A stretch of DNA of 64,000 nt. Source: Candidatus Mediterraneibacter merdavium (GTDB lineage: Bacteria; Bacillota; Clostridia; Lachnospirales; Lachnospiraceae). Positions 42,184-52,856 of the stretch are shown piece by piece; positions within the stretch are counted from its first letter, which is position 1, and each line of letters begins with the position of its first letter. The notes beneath the pieces were generated by a model, which made no database searches, had not been told where the DNA came from, and saw nothing but the letters and a program-made list of their open reading frames with translations. The DNA is taken from assembly GCA_019118545.1 (NCBI GenBank), contig DWYT01000160.1, positions 43,345 through 107,344 on the forward strand, in the 5' to 3' direction. Made by a program: the position numbers and the translations under genes.

Positions 42184-43296
42184 CTAATTGCTGTTCAGTA
42201 ACTGCTCTTCCAGAGAGTCCATATCATAGCTGCGCCGCTCAAAGTTGTTCAGATTTCTTGTGACGGCTTTTGTCCGTGCAGAGGATCTTCCTAAAGCGCG
42301 CTCTTTCTGGTATTCCTCATCGAGCGTCTCGATGTCCTTCAGATGGCGGATGCCCTTGCCATGCCATTTTGTAAGGATGGAATCCGCGTACTCAAAGCTT
42401 GGCTGGTGAGTGGCGGTGATTGTGCGCCGGCAGGCCTCCGCTATAATATCAGAGGAAAATGCGTAATCTTCGTTCCATTTGCGGATATATGTAAGCTCCG
42501 ATGCCGCCGGGGCACGGTTTTTGATGCCAAACGCGTTCAGCACGGTGTAGCAGTTCTTATTATAAAGAGCAGACTGTTCCTTTGCCTGAGCCACCGTTAC
42601 AATCCCCTCGTCTGTCCACGAGAAGGCAACCTTGCGGATGTAGTGCATACTCTTATGTCCGTTCTCCACACAGGACTCGATCAGATACTCGATCAGATCC
42701 GCAGACATATGGAGCGTATCATAAAAATATGTGATCGTCTCCATATCGGAGTGGGTCAGGGTTTTGCCGAGATACTGCTCGGCAATGAACAGAAGAGACT
42801 TGATCTCCTTCTGGGCGCGCAGCGTGTCAATGGAGACAGCTTTCCCTGTCCGAACAGAAGAGACGGCTTGTCTGTGTGCAGGTGTGCCCTGCGCAGGCTC
42901 TGGGGCCGTGCCGTTGTGCTCTGGGACGGACTGGTCCGATACATTTTGCGCAGGCTCTGCTGCAGCAGGCGCGGAGATGCTTTCCGAGCTGCGCAGAAGC
43001 GCGGTCTTCTGCAGCTCAAGCGCGGTGATCCTGCCCTCGCTGTCATGCTCCATACGCAGAAGTCCCTTCTTCTCCCAGTAGCGGAAAGCACGGAGAATAT
43101 CCTTCTCTGTGTTGTTCAGGCAGTCTGCGATCGTCGTGAGCGTCAGGGACGAACACGGGTCGTCGAGGTGACGCAGAAGAAACAGATATACCTTCACAAA
43201 CTCGCCGTTGGCGTCAATCATATAGTTGTCAATAAAATCATTCGGAAGCAGCGTCGCGTTTGTCTGAAATTTATTTTTTAGAGTCAATGTCTTCAT
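42184..43296 (-). CDS. dnaD: DnaD/DnaB-domain replication initiation protein
   Basis: N-terminal wHTH and DnaD-like C-terminal domain (LGKTLTHSDMETITYFYDTLHMSADLIEYLIESCVENG). Confidence 0.85.
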   Translation of the reverse strand: MKTLTLKNKFQTNATLLPNDFIDNYMIDANGEFVKVYLFLLRHLDDPCSSLTLTTIADCLNNTEKDILRAFRYWEKKGLLRMEHDSEGRITALELQKTALLRSSESISAPAAAEPAQNVSDQSVPEHNGTAPEPAQGTPAHRQAVSSVRTGKAVSIDTLRAQKEIKSLLFIAEQYLGKTLTHSDMETITYFYDTLHMSADLIEYLIESCVENGHKSMHYIRKVAFSWTDEGIVTVAQAKEQSALYNKNCYTVLNAFGIKNRAPAASELTYIRKWNEDYAFSSDIIAEACRRTITATHQPSFEYADSILTKWHGKGIRHLKDIETLDEEYQKERALGRSSARTKAVTRNLNNFERRSYDMDSLEEQLLNSN

Positions 43297-43383
43297 AGCT
43301 ATCCTGTCCCACCTTCTCTAGTTGTATTCTGTGAAGTGTACAACTAATATATCATTTTCTCTCCCGGTTAAAAAGTATTTTTT

Positions 43384-43436
43384 CGTGGGTAACTCCGGGT
43401 TTTTTGTAGATAACTCTGTGTAGAACATGTGGATAA
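43384..43436. promoter_or_regulatory. Three DnaA-box-like 9-mers upstream of dnaD
   Basis: CGTGGGTAA (43384-43392), TGTAGATAA (43405-43413), TGTGGATAA (43428-43436, perfect complement of TTATCCACA); each followed by CTC. Confidence 0.65.
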
Positions 43437-43497
43437 CTCCCGCAGGCCTTGTGTTTTCTGGCGTTGCGGTAATCAGCTCCGGCCGGGCGGCAAGGGT

Positions 43498-44874
43498 CTA
43501 TCCGAGCAGGTCTTCCCCGATATTCACGACATCGCCCGCGCCCATGGTGATGAGCAGGTCGCCGGGGCGGCAGTTCTTCTTTAAGAACGCCTCGATCTGT
43601 TCAAAGCTCGGGAAATAATGAGTGTCCGTTCCCAGCTTCGCTGTCTCCTCTGCCAGATCTTTCGAGGAGATCCCCAGAGTGTCTGTCTCACGCGCCGCGT
43701 AAATGTCGGCAAGCACGAGATGGTCGGTGTGTGAGAGCGCCTCGGCAAACTCCCGGAAGAATGCCTTTGTGCGGGTATAAGTATGGGGTTGGAAAACACA
43801 CCACACCGCGTTGTGCGGCGAATGCTGCGCTGCTTTTAGCGTGGCTTCGATCTCTGTCGGATGGTGGGCGTAATCGTCCACAATGGTAACGCCGTTCCAT
43901 TCGCCTTTGTACTCAAAGCGGCGGTCCGTACCTGTAAAAGAGAGAAGTCCTTTCTTCGTGACGTCCATGGGGATGCCGAGCAGATCCGCCACAGCGATGG
44001 CCGACAGTGCGTTGGATACGTTATGATCCCCGGTGACAGAGAGAACGATGTGGTCTGCATATTCCCCGCGGCGGGACAGATCAAAGGAGACATGTCCCTT
44101 ATCATCATAGGAAATGCCGGACGCGCTGTAATCATAATCCGCCCCCGGGCCGTAGGTGACGACCTTGCAGGGAAGTCCCTCGTAGATCTCGCGGTGGTCC
44201 GTGATCTCGCCGTTGATCACCAGAGTGCCGTCCTCAGGAAGAAGAGCAGTAAACTGGCGGAAAGAATGACGGATATCCTCCAGATCCTTAAAGAAGTCCA
44301 GATGGTCTTCCTCTATATTTAAAATAACACTGATCTTCGGGAAGAAGTTCAGGAAACTGTTCGTGTATTCGCAGGCCTCTGTGATGAAGGTGCCAGAGCT
44401 TCCCACGCGGATATTACCGCCAATCGCTTTGAGGATGCCGCCCACGGAAATGGTCGGGTCTAAGTCCGCCTCCAGAAGGATGTGTGAGATCATGGAAGTG
44501 GTCGTCGTCTTGCCGTGGGTTCCGGATACGGCGATCGGTGTGTCATAGTTTTTCATAAGCTGCCCCAAAAGCTCTGCCCGTGTCAGCATGGGGATCTTCT
44601 GCGCAACTGCCTCGATCAGCTCGGGGTTGCTGCGGCCGATAGCGGCAGTGTATACAACGCACCCGATACCGGGGGTGATATTCCCGGCGTTTTGTCCATA
44701 CATAATGTGTGCGCCTTCAGATTCCAGTTTTTTTGTCAGCGGGGACTCCTTTGTGTCAGAGCCTGATACAGTAAAGCCTTCCCTGAGAAGGATCTCTGCC
44801 AGTCCGCTCATGCTGATGCCGCCGATGCCGATGAAATGAATGTGGATCGGGTGTTCAAAATCGATTTTATACAT
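43498..44874 (-). CDS. murC: UDP-N-acetylmuramate--L-alanine ligase
   Basis: HFIGIGGISMSGLAEILL, SGTHGKTTTTSMISHIL, DDYAHHPTEIEATLKAA. Confidence 0.96.
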   Translation of the reverse strand: MYKIDFEHPIHIHFIGIGGISMSGLAEILLREGFTVSGSDTKESPLTKKLESEGAHIMYGQNAGNITPGIGCVVYTAAIGRSNPELIEAVAQKIPMLTRAELLGQLMKNYDTPIAVSGTHGKTTTTSMISHILLEADLDPTISVGGILKAIGGNIRVGSSGTFITEACEYTNSFLNFFPKISVILNIEEDHLDFFKDLEDIRHSFRQFTALLPEDGTLVINGEITDHREIYEGLPCKVVTYGPGADYDYSASGISYDDKGHVSFDLSRRGEYADHIVLSVTGDHNVSNALSAIAVADLLGIPMDVTKKGLLSFTGTDRRFEYKGEWNGVTIVDDYAHHPTEIEATLKAAQHSPHNAVWCVFQPHTYTRTKAFFREFAEALSHTDHLVLADIYAARETDTLGISSKDLAEETAKLGTDTHYFPSFEQIEAFLKKNCRPGDLLITMGAGDVVNIGEDLLG

Positions 44875-45023
44875 ATGAATGCCTCTTCCCTTTTCTTAAT
44901 TTTCAGTAATAAATTGCAATTGCCTACTATATTATACTATATATGATAAAAAATAAAAGAAGTTCTTTTTGTGGGAAATTAACAAAAAGTGAACAAATTG
45001 TAAAAAAAAATTGTAAAAAATTA

Positions 45024-45051
45024 TTGGCTAAAGATAAATCTATGGTATAAT
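45024..45051 (+). promoter_or_regulatory. glgCD promoter
   Basis: TTGGCT 45024-45029, 16 nt, TATAAT 45046-45051. Confidence 0.6.
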
Positions 45052-45082
45052 GATAACATCTAACTAGAAATGAGGTGACGCA

Positions 45083-46357
45083 ATGTTCAAAAAGGAAATG
45101 ATCGCCATGCTGCTGGCGGGAGGACAAGGCAGCAGGCTCGGTGTTCTTACGGCGAAAGTCGCCAAACCTGCGGTTGCTTTTGGAGGTAAGTACCGGATTA
45201 TCGATTTTCCGCTGAGTAACTGTATTAACTCAGGTATTGATACAGTGGGCGTGTTGACGCAGTATCAGCCGTTACGTCTGAACACGCATATCGGGATTGG
45301 GATTCCGTGGGATCTGGACAGAAACGTCGGTGGGGTATCTATCCTGCCGCCCTATGAGAAGAGCTCGAACAGCGAGTGGTATACAGGGACGGCAAATGCG
45401 ATCTATCAGAATCTGAATTATATGGAAACATACAATCCGGACTACGTTCTGATCCTTTCCGGAGACCATATTTACAAGATGGATTATGAAGTGATGCTTG
45501 ATTTCCACAAGGCAAACAATGCGGACGTGACCATCGCGGCCATGCCGGTGCCCATCGAGGAGGCCAGCCGTTTCGGTATTGTGGTGACAGACGGGGACAG
45601 CAGGATCAGGGAGTTTGAGGAGAAGCCGGAGAAGCCGAGCAGTAATCTGGCGTCAATGGGTATCTATATCTTTAGCTGGCCGGTGCTCAGGGAAGCGCTG
45701 ATTAAGCTGAAAGACCAGCCGAACTGCGATTTCGGAAAGCATATCATTCCCTACTGCCACGGCAAAGGGGACAGGCTGTTCGCCTATGAGTACAATGGGT
45801 ACTGGAAGGATGTAGGAACGCTCAGCTCCTACTGGGAAGCGAACATGGAGCTGATCGATATTATCCCGGAGTTCAACCTGTACGAGGAGTTCTGGAAGAT
45901 CTATACGAACAGCGCGAGTCTTCCGCCCCAGTACATCTCCGAGGAGGCAGTGGTCGACCGCTGTATCATCAGCAACGGCTCTGAGATTTACGGTGAAGTG
46001 CACAGTTCCGTGTTAGGCGGGGGCGTTTCAATAGGCAAGGGCAGCGTGGTGCGCGATTCGATTATTATGCAGGGAGTGAAGATCGGCGAGAACTGCGTGG
46101 TCGAGAAAGCGATCATCGCGGAGGATACGGAGATTGGAGATAATGTTGTCATCGGTGTCGGGGCCGAGGTGGAGAACAAGACCAAGCCGAATATATACAG
46201 CGGTGGTCTGGCCACTATCGGAGAGAATTCCGTGATCCCGCCGAATGTACAGATCGGAAAGAATACCGCGATCAGCGGCGTGACGATCCCCGAGGATTAT
46301 CGTGACGGTGTGCTCGAGAGCGGCGAGACATTGATAAAGGCAGGTGACAGGATATGA
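45083..46357 (+). CDS. glgC: Glucose-1-phosphate adenylyltransferase
   Basis: [40 protein letters not shown]. Confidence 0.95.
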   Translation: MFKKEMIAMLLAGGQGSRLGVLTAKVAKPAVAFGGKYRIIDFPLSNCINSGIDTVGVLTQYQPLRLNTHIGIGIPWDLDRNVGGVSILPPYEKSSNSEWYTGTANAIYQNLNYMETYNPDYVLILSGDHIYKMDYEVMLDFHKANNADVTIAAMPVPIEEASRFGIVVTDGDSRIREFEEKPEKPSSNLASMGIYIFSWPVLREALIKLKDQPNCDFGKHIIPYCHGKGDRLFAYEYNGYWKDVGTLSSYWEANMELIDIIPEFNLYEEFWKIYTNSASLPPQYISEEAVVDRCIISNGSEIYGEVHSSVLGGGVSIGKGSVVRDSIIMQGVKIGENCVVEKAIIAEDTEIGDNVVIGVGAEVENKTKPNIYSGGLATIGENSVIPPNVQIGKNTAISGVTIPEDYRDGVLESGETLIKAGDRI

Positions 46358-47472
46358 GAGCAGTAGGTATTATCTTGGCAGGCGGTAACAACAGGAAGAT
46401 GCACGAGCTGACGGCAAAGCGCGCTGTGGCGGCAATGCCGATCGCCGGGAGTTACCGGGCGATCGACTTCGCGCTCAGTAATATGACGAATTCTCATATT
46501 CAGAAGGTTGCCGTGCTGACCCAGTATAACGCAAGGTCGCTGAACGAGCATCTGAACTCATCCAAATGGTGGGACTTCGGACGCAAACAGGGAGGACTGT
46601 ATGTATTCACCCCCACGATCACGGCAGATAACGGCTACTGGTACAGGGGAACCGCTGACGCGATTTATCAAAATCTCGACTTTTTGAGAAAGTGCCATGA
46701 GCCGTATGTGATCATCACATCGGGCGACGCGGTGTACAAGCTGGACTACAATGATGTGCTTGCATATCATATCGAAAAGAAAGCGGACATCACTGTAGTG
46801 TGCAAGGAGCTGGAGCCGGAGGATGACGCGACCCGCTTCGGCACGATCCGCATGAATGAGAATTCCCGCATCGAAGAGTTTGAGGAGAAACCCATGGTGG
46901 CACACTCCCAGACAATATCCACGGGAATCTACGTGATCCGCAGGAGACTGCTTATCGATCTCGTAGAGCACTGCGCGGAGGAAGAGAGACACGATTTTGT
47001 AACCGATATCCTCATCAGGTACAAGAACCTGAAAAAGATATATGGCTATAAAATAAACAGCTACTGGAACAACATATCAACGGTAGACGCATATTATCAG
47101 ACAAACATGGATTTCCTGAAACCGGAAGTGCGCAATTACTTCTTCCGGGAGATGCCGGCAGTATTTTCCAAGGTGAGCGACCAGCCGCCCGCAAAATACA
47201 ATCCGGGCGCAGTCGTTAAGAACAGTCTGGTGGGAAGCGGAAGTATTATCAATGGCATGGTTGAGAATTCCGTGATCTTCAAGAAGGTTTTTGTTGGAAA
47301 TAACTGTGTGATCAAGAATTCCATTATCTTGAATGATGTATACCTTGGCGACAACACGTACATTGAGAACTGTATTGTCGAGAGCCGTGACACAATCAGG
47401 GCGAACACAAGGCATGTCGGGGAAAATGGTGTCAAAGTAGTAGTTGAAAAGAACGAAAGATACGCATTATGA
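46354..47472 (+). CDS. glgD: GlgD subunit of glucose-1-phosphate adenylyltransferase
   Basis: GlgC-like but degenerate nucleotidyltransferase motif ([39 protein letters not shown]); follows glgC. Confidence 0.92.
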   Translation: MRAVGIILAGGNNRKMHELTAKRAVAAMPIAGSYRAIDFALSNMTNSHIQKVAVLTQYNARSLNEHLNSSKWWDFGRKQGGLYVFTPTITADNGYWYRGTADAIYQNLDFLRKCHEPYVIITSGDAVYKLDYNDVLAYHIEKKADITVVCKELEPEDDATRFGTIRMNENSRIEEFEEKPMVAHSQTISTGIYVIRRRLLIDLVEHCAEEERHDFVTDILIRYKNLKKIYGYKINSYWNNISTVDAYYQTNMDFLKPEVRNYFFREMPAVFSKVSDQPPAKYNPGAVVKNSLVGSGSIINGMVENSVIFKKVFVGNNCVIKNSIILNDVYLGDNTYIENCIVESRDTIRANTRHVGENGVKVVVEKNERYAL

Positions 47473-47569
47473 TCCTGTGAGGAAAACAGGAAAGAGGCAA
47501 GGTCGTGAGGGCGGGACGCCGGTATGTCGGACCCGGAGATAATGCGGCAGAGAAAGGAGACCTGAGAAT

Positions 47570-47857
47570 ATGCAGATCACAGATGTACGCGTACGCAAAG
47601 TTGCGAAAGAAGGGAAGTTAAAAGCAGTCGTATCTATTACCATCGACGAGGAATTCGTTGTCCATGATATCAAGGTGATAGAGGGTGAGAAAGGATTGTT
47701 CATCGCGATGCCGAGCAAAAAATCAATGGACGGCGAGTATCGCGATATCGCACATCCGATCAATTCAGGGACAAGAGAGAGGATCCAGTCTACGATCCTT
47801 GAGAGATATGAGCAGTCCCTTGAAGAAGAGGATGAGACGGCGGCGGAAGAGGCATAA
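47570..47857 (+). CDS. spoVG: Septation protein SpoVG
   Basis: [51 protein letters not shown]. Confidence 0.97.
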   Translation: MQITDVRVRKVAKEGKLKAVVSITIDEEFVVHDIKVIEGEKGLFIAMPSKKSMDGEYRDIAHPINSGTRERIQSTILERYEQSLEEEDETAAEEA

Positions 47858-48053
47858 GCCGGGTTTCAGAAAAGATAGGTTTCCAAAGTGCGGGACGAGG
47901 ATGTCTTGCGTGATATAAAGATATTGTGGTAAACTGACAGCGTCAGTGTAGGGCGGATATCTCCTGCGTACACTGGCGCTGATGTATTTATAGGAATGAT
48001 TCTCTGCCGGTGAAAGTATCTGCGGCGGGGCACGGATAAAACAGGAGGAACGG

Positions 48054-49640
48054 ATGAACCATTTATTACTTCTTGCAGCCATTGTACTCATACTTTGCAT
48101 CCTGATGAACAGGATCGCCGCGAAGCTCCCCATACCTTCGCTTCTTATGTTCATCGCTCTGGGAATGTGCTTCGGGGAAAATGGTTTCCTGAGGATTCCT
48201 TTTAATGACTATGAGATGTCCGAGGCGGTCTGCTCGATCAGCCTGATCTTTGTCATGTTCTACGGCGGATTCGGCACGAATTTAAAAACGGCCCGTCCTG
48301 TCATGGCAAGATCCTTCCTGCTCTCAACGGCAGGTGTTGTCGTGACCGCCCTTCTGACCGGAGGCGCGGCGCATTACCTCCTCGGTCTTGGCTGGCAGGA
48401 GGGACTTCTCATCGGAGCTGTCATCGCTTCCACGGACGCTGCTTCCGTGTTCAATGTGCTGCGGTCGAAAAAGCTGTCCCTGAAAAACCACACGGACTCC
48501 ATGCTGGAGCTGGAGTCAGGCTCCAATGACCCTATCTCCTACATGCTGACCATCCTCATGATATCCCTTATATCCGGTGAGGAGATCTTTGTACCGGCCA
48601 TGCTGGCGAAGCAGATTATATTTGGCATCGTGTGCGGACTGCTTATCGGAAAGGCGGCGGTCTATATCATGGATAATATTGATTTCCGCATGAAACAGGG
48701 AAGGACAGTGTTCGTGTTTGCCATTGTAATCGCGGGGTATGCCTTGGCGTCGCTCATCGGCGGCAACGGATATCTGAGTGTGTATCTGTGCGGGATTTTC
48801 ATGGGAAATGGCTTTATCGAGGACAAAAAAGACATGGTGCGCTTCTTCGACATTGTGACAGAGATTGCCCAGATGGTCATCTTCTTCCTGCTGGGTCTTC
48901 TGGTAACCCCGGCGGAGCTGCCGGAGGTATTTCTTCCGGCGCTGGCTGTGTGTCTGTTCATGACATTTATCGGGCGTCCGGCTGCGGTATTCCTCGTACT
49001 CAGACCATTTGGCGCTTCCATGGCCCAGATCGGACTCGTATCGTGGGCGGGTCTGAGAGGTGTGGCGTCCATCGTGTTTTCTATCTATGTGGTGCTGGCG
49101 GATATACCGATGACATATAATCTGTTCAACCTTGTGTTCGTGATCGTCCTGCTCTCGCTCGCGGGGCAGGGGACGCTCCTTCCTGCCGTGGCAGGGAAAC
49201 TTAAGATGATTGATAAAAATGCCAATGTCCTGCGAACCTTCAATGATTATCAGGAGGAGAGCGAGATCGCCTTCATCAAGATCAAGGTAACGCCAGACCA
49301 TCCCTTTGCGGGTAAGAAGCTAAAAGATGTCGTCATGCCGCCGGGTTTTCTTGCTGTGCTTGTGTTCCGGGGAGATCTGTCAATCACACCCAACGGCGGC
49401 ACACGGCTGTACAGCGGGGATCTGATCGTCTGCGCGGCTCCCGCCTTTGAAGACCGGGAGAACCTCACGCTTCATGAGGTCAGCATCGGAAAGAACCACA
49501 GGTGGAGGGATAAGATGATCAGGGAATTGGATCAGAGCTCAGGAGTGCTGATTATCATGGTAAAAAGAGGGGAAAATATCCTCATCCCCAATGGCGAGAC
49601 AAAGATATACAGGGACGATGTGCTGGTGCTGAGGCGGTAG
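48054..49640 (+). CDS. Potassium/proton antiporter, CPA1 family with RCK_C/TrkA-C domains
   Basis: Multi-TM NhaP2/CvrA-like (LGMCFGENG, ASTDAASVFNVLRSKKLSLK) with C-terminal TrkA-C-like repeats. Confidence 0.88.
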   Translation: MNHLLLLAAIVLILCILMNRIAAKLPIPSLLMFIALGMCFGENGFLRIPFNDYEMSEAVCSISLIFVMFYGGFGTNLKTARPVMARSFLLSTAGVVVTALLTGGAAHYLLGLGWQEGLLIGAVIASTDAASVFNVLRSKKLSLKNHTDSMLELESGSNDPISYMLTILMISLISGEEIFVPAMLAKQIIFGIVCGLLIGKAAVYIMDNIDFRMKQGRTVFVFAIVIAGYALASLIGGNGYLSVYLCGIFMGNGFIEDKKDMVRFFDIVTEIAQMVIFFLLGLLVTPAELPEVFLPALAVCLFMTFIGRPAAVFLVLRPFGASMAQIGLVSWAGLRGVASIVFSIYVVLADIPMTYNLFNLVFVIVLLSLAGQGTLLPAVAGKLKMIDKNANVLRTFNDYQEESEIAFIKIKVTPDHPFAGKKLKDVVMPPGFLAVLVFRGDLSITPNGGTRLYSGDLIVCAAPAFEDRENLTLHEVSIGKNHRWRDKMIRELDQSSGVLIIMVKRGENILIPNGETKIYRDDVLVLRR

Positions 49641-49655
49641 AGAGGGTGAGTTCGC

Positions 49656-50378
49656 TTACGGCAGTTCAAATGTCAGCTTCCTTATGTCGAGAGGATGTTT
49701 AAAACAGAGCTTATACGCGCAGAGCCGGAGCGGCTCTGCGTTTTTTTCGCTTTTATATCCGTATTTATAGTCGCCTGCGAGAGGGCATCCTATATGCGAC
49801 ATCTGTACCCGGATCTGATGGTGCCGCCCGGTGTCCAGTTTTATCTCTACAAGAGAGGTGCCGCTGTCAGAATACGTTTCGACTGTTTTATAGTGAAGAC
49901 AGGCTTCTTTAGCACCCGGCGTATCCTTTCCGCAGACGCGGGAGGAGTTGGAGCGGGCGTCTTTGACCAGATAGTCCTGAAGCGTTCCCTCGAGGGGGTC
50001 AGGAGTGCCGGATACGACAGCACGGTAATATTTTCCAAACCCAGAGGAGGTGAGCTGGCGGTTCAGCTCCCTAGCGGCCTGCGGCGTTTTGGCAAATACG
50101 AGAAGTCCTTCCACAGGCTGGTCGAGGCGGTGGATGACCGCAAGATACGGGGCGGAGGAACCGGCCGGGCAAGTCCGCTGCCCCTGTGCCGTCCGGGCGC
50201 TGCGGCTGCGGCCACCCCGGCTGCCCTGCGTCTGTGACGCGGCCAGATAATTTTTCAAAAGGCTCTCCAGATCCTTCTCTGCGGGGCGGGCGCTCTGTAC
50301 AGCGATTCCCGCGGGTTTGCGGCAGACAATGATCTGCGCATCTTCGTATATAATAAGGCTGTTTAAATCTTCTTTCAT
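49656..50378 (-). CDS. RluA-family RNA pseudouridine synthase
   Basis: VIHRLDQPVEGLLVFAKTPQAARELNRQL, LDTGRHHQIRVQMSHIGCPLAGDYKYG. Confidence 0.92.
   Translation of the reverse strand: MKEDLNSLIIYEDAQIIVCRKPAGIAVQSARPAEKDLESLLKNYLAASQTQGSRGGRSRSARTAQGQRTCPAGSSAPYLAVIHRLDQPVEGLLVFAKTPQAARELNRQLTSSGFGKYYRAVVSGTPDPLEGTLQDYLVKDARSNSSRVCGKDTPGAKEACLHYKTVETYSDSGTSLVEIKLDTGRHHQIRVQMSHIGCPLAGDYKYGYKSEKNAEPLRLCAYKLCFKHPLDIRKLTFELP
49718..49747 (+). terminator. Rho-independent terminator (+ strand) inside the opposite-strand RluA CDS
   Basis: CGCAGAGCCG gag CGGCTCTGCG followed by T7. Confidence 0.85.
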
Positions 50379-50470
50379 GTAGTGCACCTTTCTTGACTTT
50401 TGGGTCTGTTGCGACTAAACTGATTATCATACAAAAGATTTTCAAGGTCAAGCATTTAAGGAGGAATTCC

Positions 50471-51730
50471 ATGATAAATAATGACTGGGAACGGTTTGGG
50501 GATGAGATTCGCAGGACGATACAGGACGCAGTCGATAATCAGGATTTTCGCAGGCTGAATCAGACTGTCTCTGATACAATCGGCAAAGCCATGGGAGCTG
50601 TGTCCGACGGACTGCGCAATGGAGGCTGGTACCGGGATCCGGGCGCGGGCGGACAGGGTAAATCAAGTCCCGGACAGCAGAATGGAGGAAACATGCCGGG
50701 AGCAAATATGCAGGGCGGCCCTAATGCAGGAGCGGTGCAGCTCCGGAAAAGCCGGCTGTATCTCAAAGGCACGGCGCCGAAAGTAGGGGGAATATTTCTG
50801 GCGGCAACAGGCTATACGTTCGGTCTGGCTTCTCTTGTCGTATTGTTCATCCTCTGCCTGATCGGCATGAGAAGCGGCTGGGTATTGGGGACGAAGATCG
50901 CGGGCGGACTGCTGGGAATCTCGGCGGTCATATTTGCCGGGATGGCATTTACAGGGACAAGCATGGCATGCAGTGTCGGACGCTTCCGCAATTACGTAAA
51001 AGCGCTGGGCGCGCGGGAATACTGCAATACGGCAGAGCTGGCGCAGAGAACCGGACGCACGGTAAAAGCTGTGGTGAAGGACTTGAAGAAAATGATACGA
51101 AAGGGTTGGTTCCTTCAAGGACATTTGGATGCGAAGGGAACATGCCTGATGACGAGCAATGAGGCGTATGCGCAGTACAACGCGCTCATGGAACGGATGA
51201 GCAGGGAGAAGGCGGAGCGGGAGGCCGCAGAGGCGAGGGCGCGCCAAGAGTATGAGAAGCTTACCCCTGAGGTGCAGAGTATTATTAAACAGGGCGATGA
51301 TTATGTTAGGAAGATCCGCGAGGCGAACGACGCCATACCCGGTGAAGAGATTTCAGCGAAGATCTCCCGTATGGAAATGCTGGTCGACAGGATCTTTGAC
51401 CGGGTAGAGCAAAATCCTGACAGTGTGGATGATATCGGGAAGCTGATGCAATATTATCTGCCCACCACGATCAAGCTCCTTGAGGCATATGAGAAACTGG
51501 ACGCCCAGCCTGTTCAGGGGGAGAATATCCTCTCCTCAAAGCAGGAGATTGAGAAGACGCTTGATACACTGAATATTGCATTCGAGAAGCTTCTGGACGA
51601 CCTTTTTCAGGATACGGCGTGGGATCTGTCCACAGATATCTCCGTGCTGCACACTATGCTGGCGCAGGAGGGACTGACAGAGGACGGACTGAAAGCAAAG
51701 ATGAATGGAGGACGAAGAGATGAGCAATGA
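50471..51730 (+). CDS. 5-bromo-4-chloroindolyl phosphate hydrolysis-type membrane protein (TelA partner)
   Basis: Two TM segments and coiled-coil C-terminus; ATG at 50471 after aaggagga; overlaps telA. Family name from recall. Confidence 0.65.
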   Translation: MINNDWERFGDEIRRTIQDAVDNQDFRRLNQTVSDTIGKAMGAVSDGLRNGGWYRDPGAGGQGKSSPGQQNGGNMPGANMQGGPNAGAVQLRKSRLYLKGTAPKVGGIFLAATGYTFGLASLVVLFILCLIGMRSGWVLGTKIAGGLLGISAVIFAGMAFTGTSMACSVGRFRNYVKALGAREYCNTAELAQRTGRTVKAVVKDLKKMIRKGWFLQGHLDAKGTCLMTSNEAYAQYNALMERMSREKAEREAAEARARQEYEKLTPEVQSIIKQGDDYVRKIREANDAIPGEEISAKISRMEMLVDRIFDRVEQNPDSVDDIGKLMQYYLPTTIKLLEAYEKLDAQPVQGENILSSKQEIEKTLDTLNIAFEKLLDDLFQDTAWDLSTDISVLHTMLAQEGLTEDGLKAKMNGGRRDEQ

Positions 51731-52856
51731 GTTTAAAGACATGGGCACTGCCCCCACACTGACACTGAATCCGTTTGCGGCGCAGGAGGAGAAGAACCCT
51801 CCTGTAGTGCAGCCGGAGGAGCCGCCAATGGACGACAACATTCTGACCGAAGAAGAACGGAGGACTGTGGACGCGTTCGCGCAGCAGATCGACCTGACGG
51901 ACTCCACTATGGTGCTCCAGTACGGCGCGGGCACACAGAAAAAGATGGCAGACTTCTCAGAGTCCGCTCTGGAGAATGTAAAGTCCAAGGATCTGGGAGA
52001 AGTGGGCACCCTGCTGACAGATGTAGTCAAGGAACTTAAAAGCTTTGACGAAGAAGAGGAAAAAGGCTTCTTCGGTATCTTTAAGAAGGCATCGAATAAG
52101 ATCGAGTCCATGAAAGCGAAATACGCTAAAGCGGAGACGAATGTCAATGAGATTGTCAAAGTGCTGGAATCCCATCAGGTACAGCTTTTAAAAGACTCTG
52201 CCCTTCTGGATAAGATGTATGAGCTGAACCTTACCTATTTCAAAGAATTGTCCATGTACATCCTTGCCGGGAAGAAGAAACTGGCGCAGGTGAGGAATAC
52301 AGAGCTGCGGACGCTCCATGAGCGGGCGCAGATGAGCGGACTTGCAGAGGACGCGCAGGCGGCGAAGGATCTGGACGCGATGTGCAACAGGTTTGAGAAG
52401 AAGATTCATGACCTTGAGCTGACGAGGATGATCTCTATCCAGACAGCGCCGCAGATCCGGCTTGTGCAGAATAATGACACTGTGATGGTTGAGAAGATCC
52501 AGTCTACCATCGTCAATACGATTCCCCTGTGGAAGAGCCAGATGGTGCTGGCCCTTGGCGTGGAGCACTCCGCACAGGCGGCGGAAGCCCAGCGTCAAGT
52601 GACAGACATGACAAATGAGCTTCTTAAAAAGAACGCGGAGAAGCTGAAGATGGCGACGGTTGAGACGGCGAGAGAATCAGAGAGGGGCATTGTAGATCTG
52701 GAGACGCTTAAGACGACAAATGCGACGCTGATCTCTACTCTGGACGAGGTTATGACCATTCAGAGAGAAGGGAGAGAGAAACGGCAGGCGGCAGAGGCGG
52801 AGCTTCGGAACATGGAGGCGGAGCTGAAAAATAAGCTGCTGGCGATACAGGGATGA
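51720..52856 (+). CDS. TelA/KlaA-like toxic anion resistance protein
   Basis: QQIDLTDSTMVLQYGAGTQKKMADFSESALENVKSKDLGEVGTLLTDVVKELKSFD... Confidence 0.93.
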   Translation: MSNEFKDMGTAPTLTLNPFAAQEEKNPPVVQPEEPPMDDNILTEEERRTVDAFAQQIDLTDSTMVLQYGAGTQKKMADFSESALENVKSKDLGEVGTLLTDVVKELKSFDEEEEKGFFGIFKKASNKIESMKAKYAKAETNVNEIVKVLESHQVQLLKDSALLDKMYELNLTYFKELSMYILAGKKKLAQVRNTELRTLHERAQMSGLAEDAQAAKDLDAMCNRFEKKIHDLELTRMISIQTAPQIRLVQNNDTVMVEKIQSTIVNTIPLWKSQMVLALGVEHSAQAAEAQRQVTDMTNELLKKNAEKLKMATVETARESERGIVDLETLKTTNATLISTLDEVMTIQREGREKRQAAEAELRNMEAELKNKLLAIQG

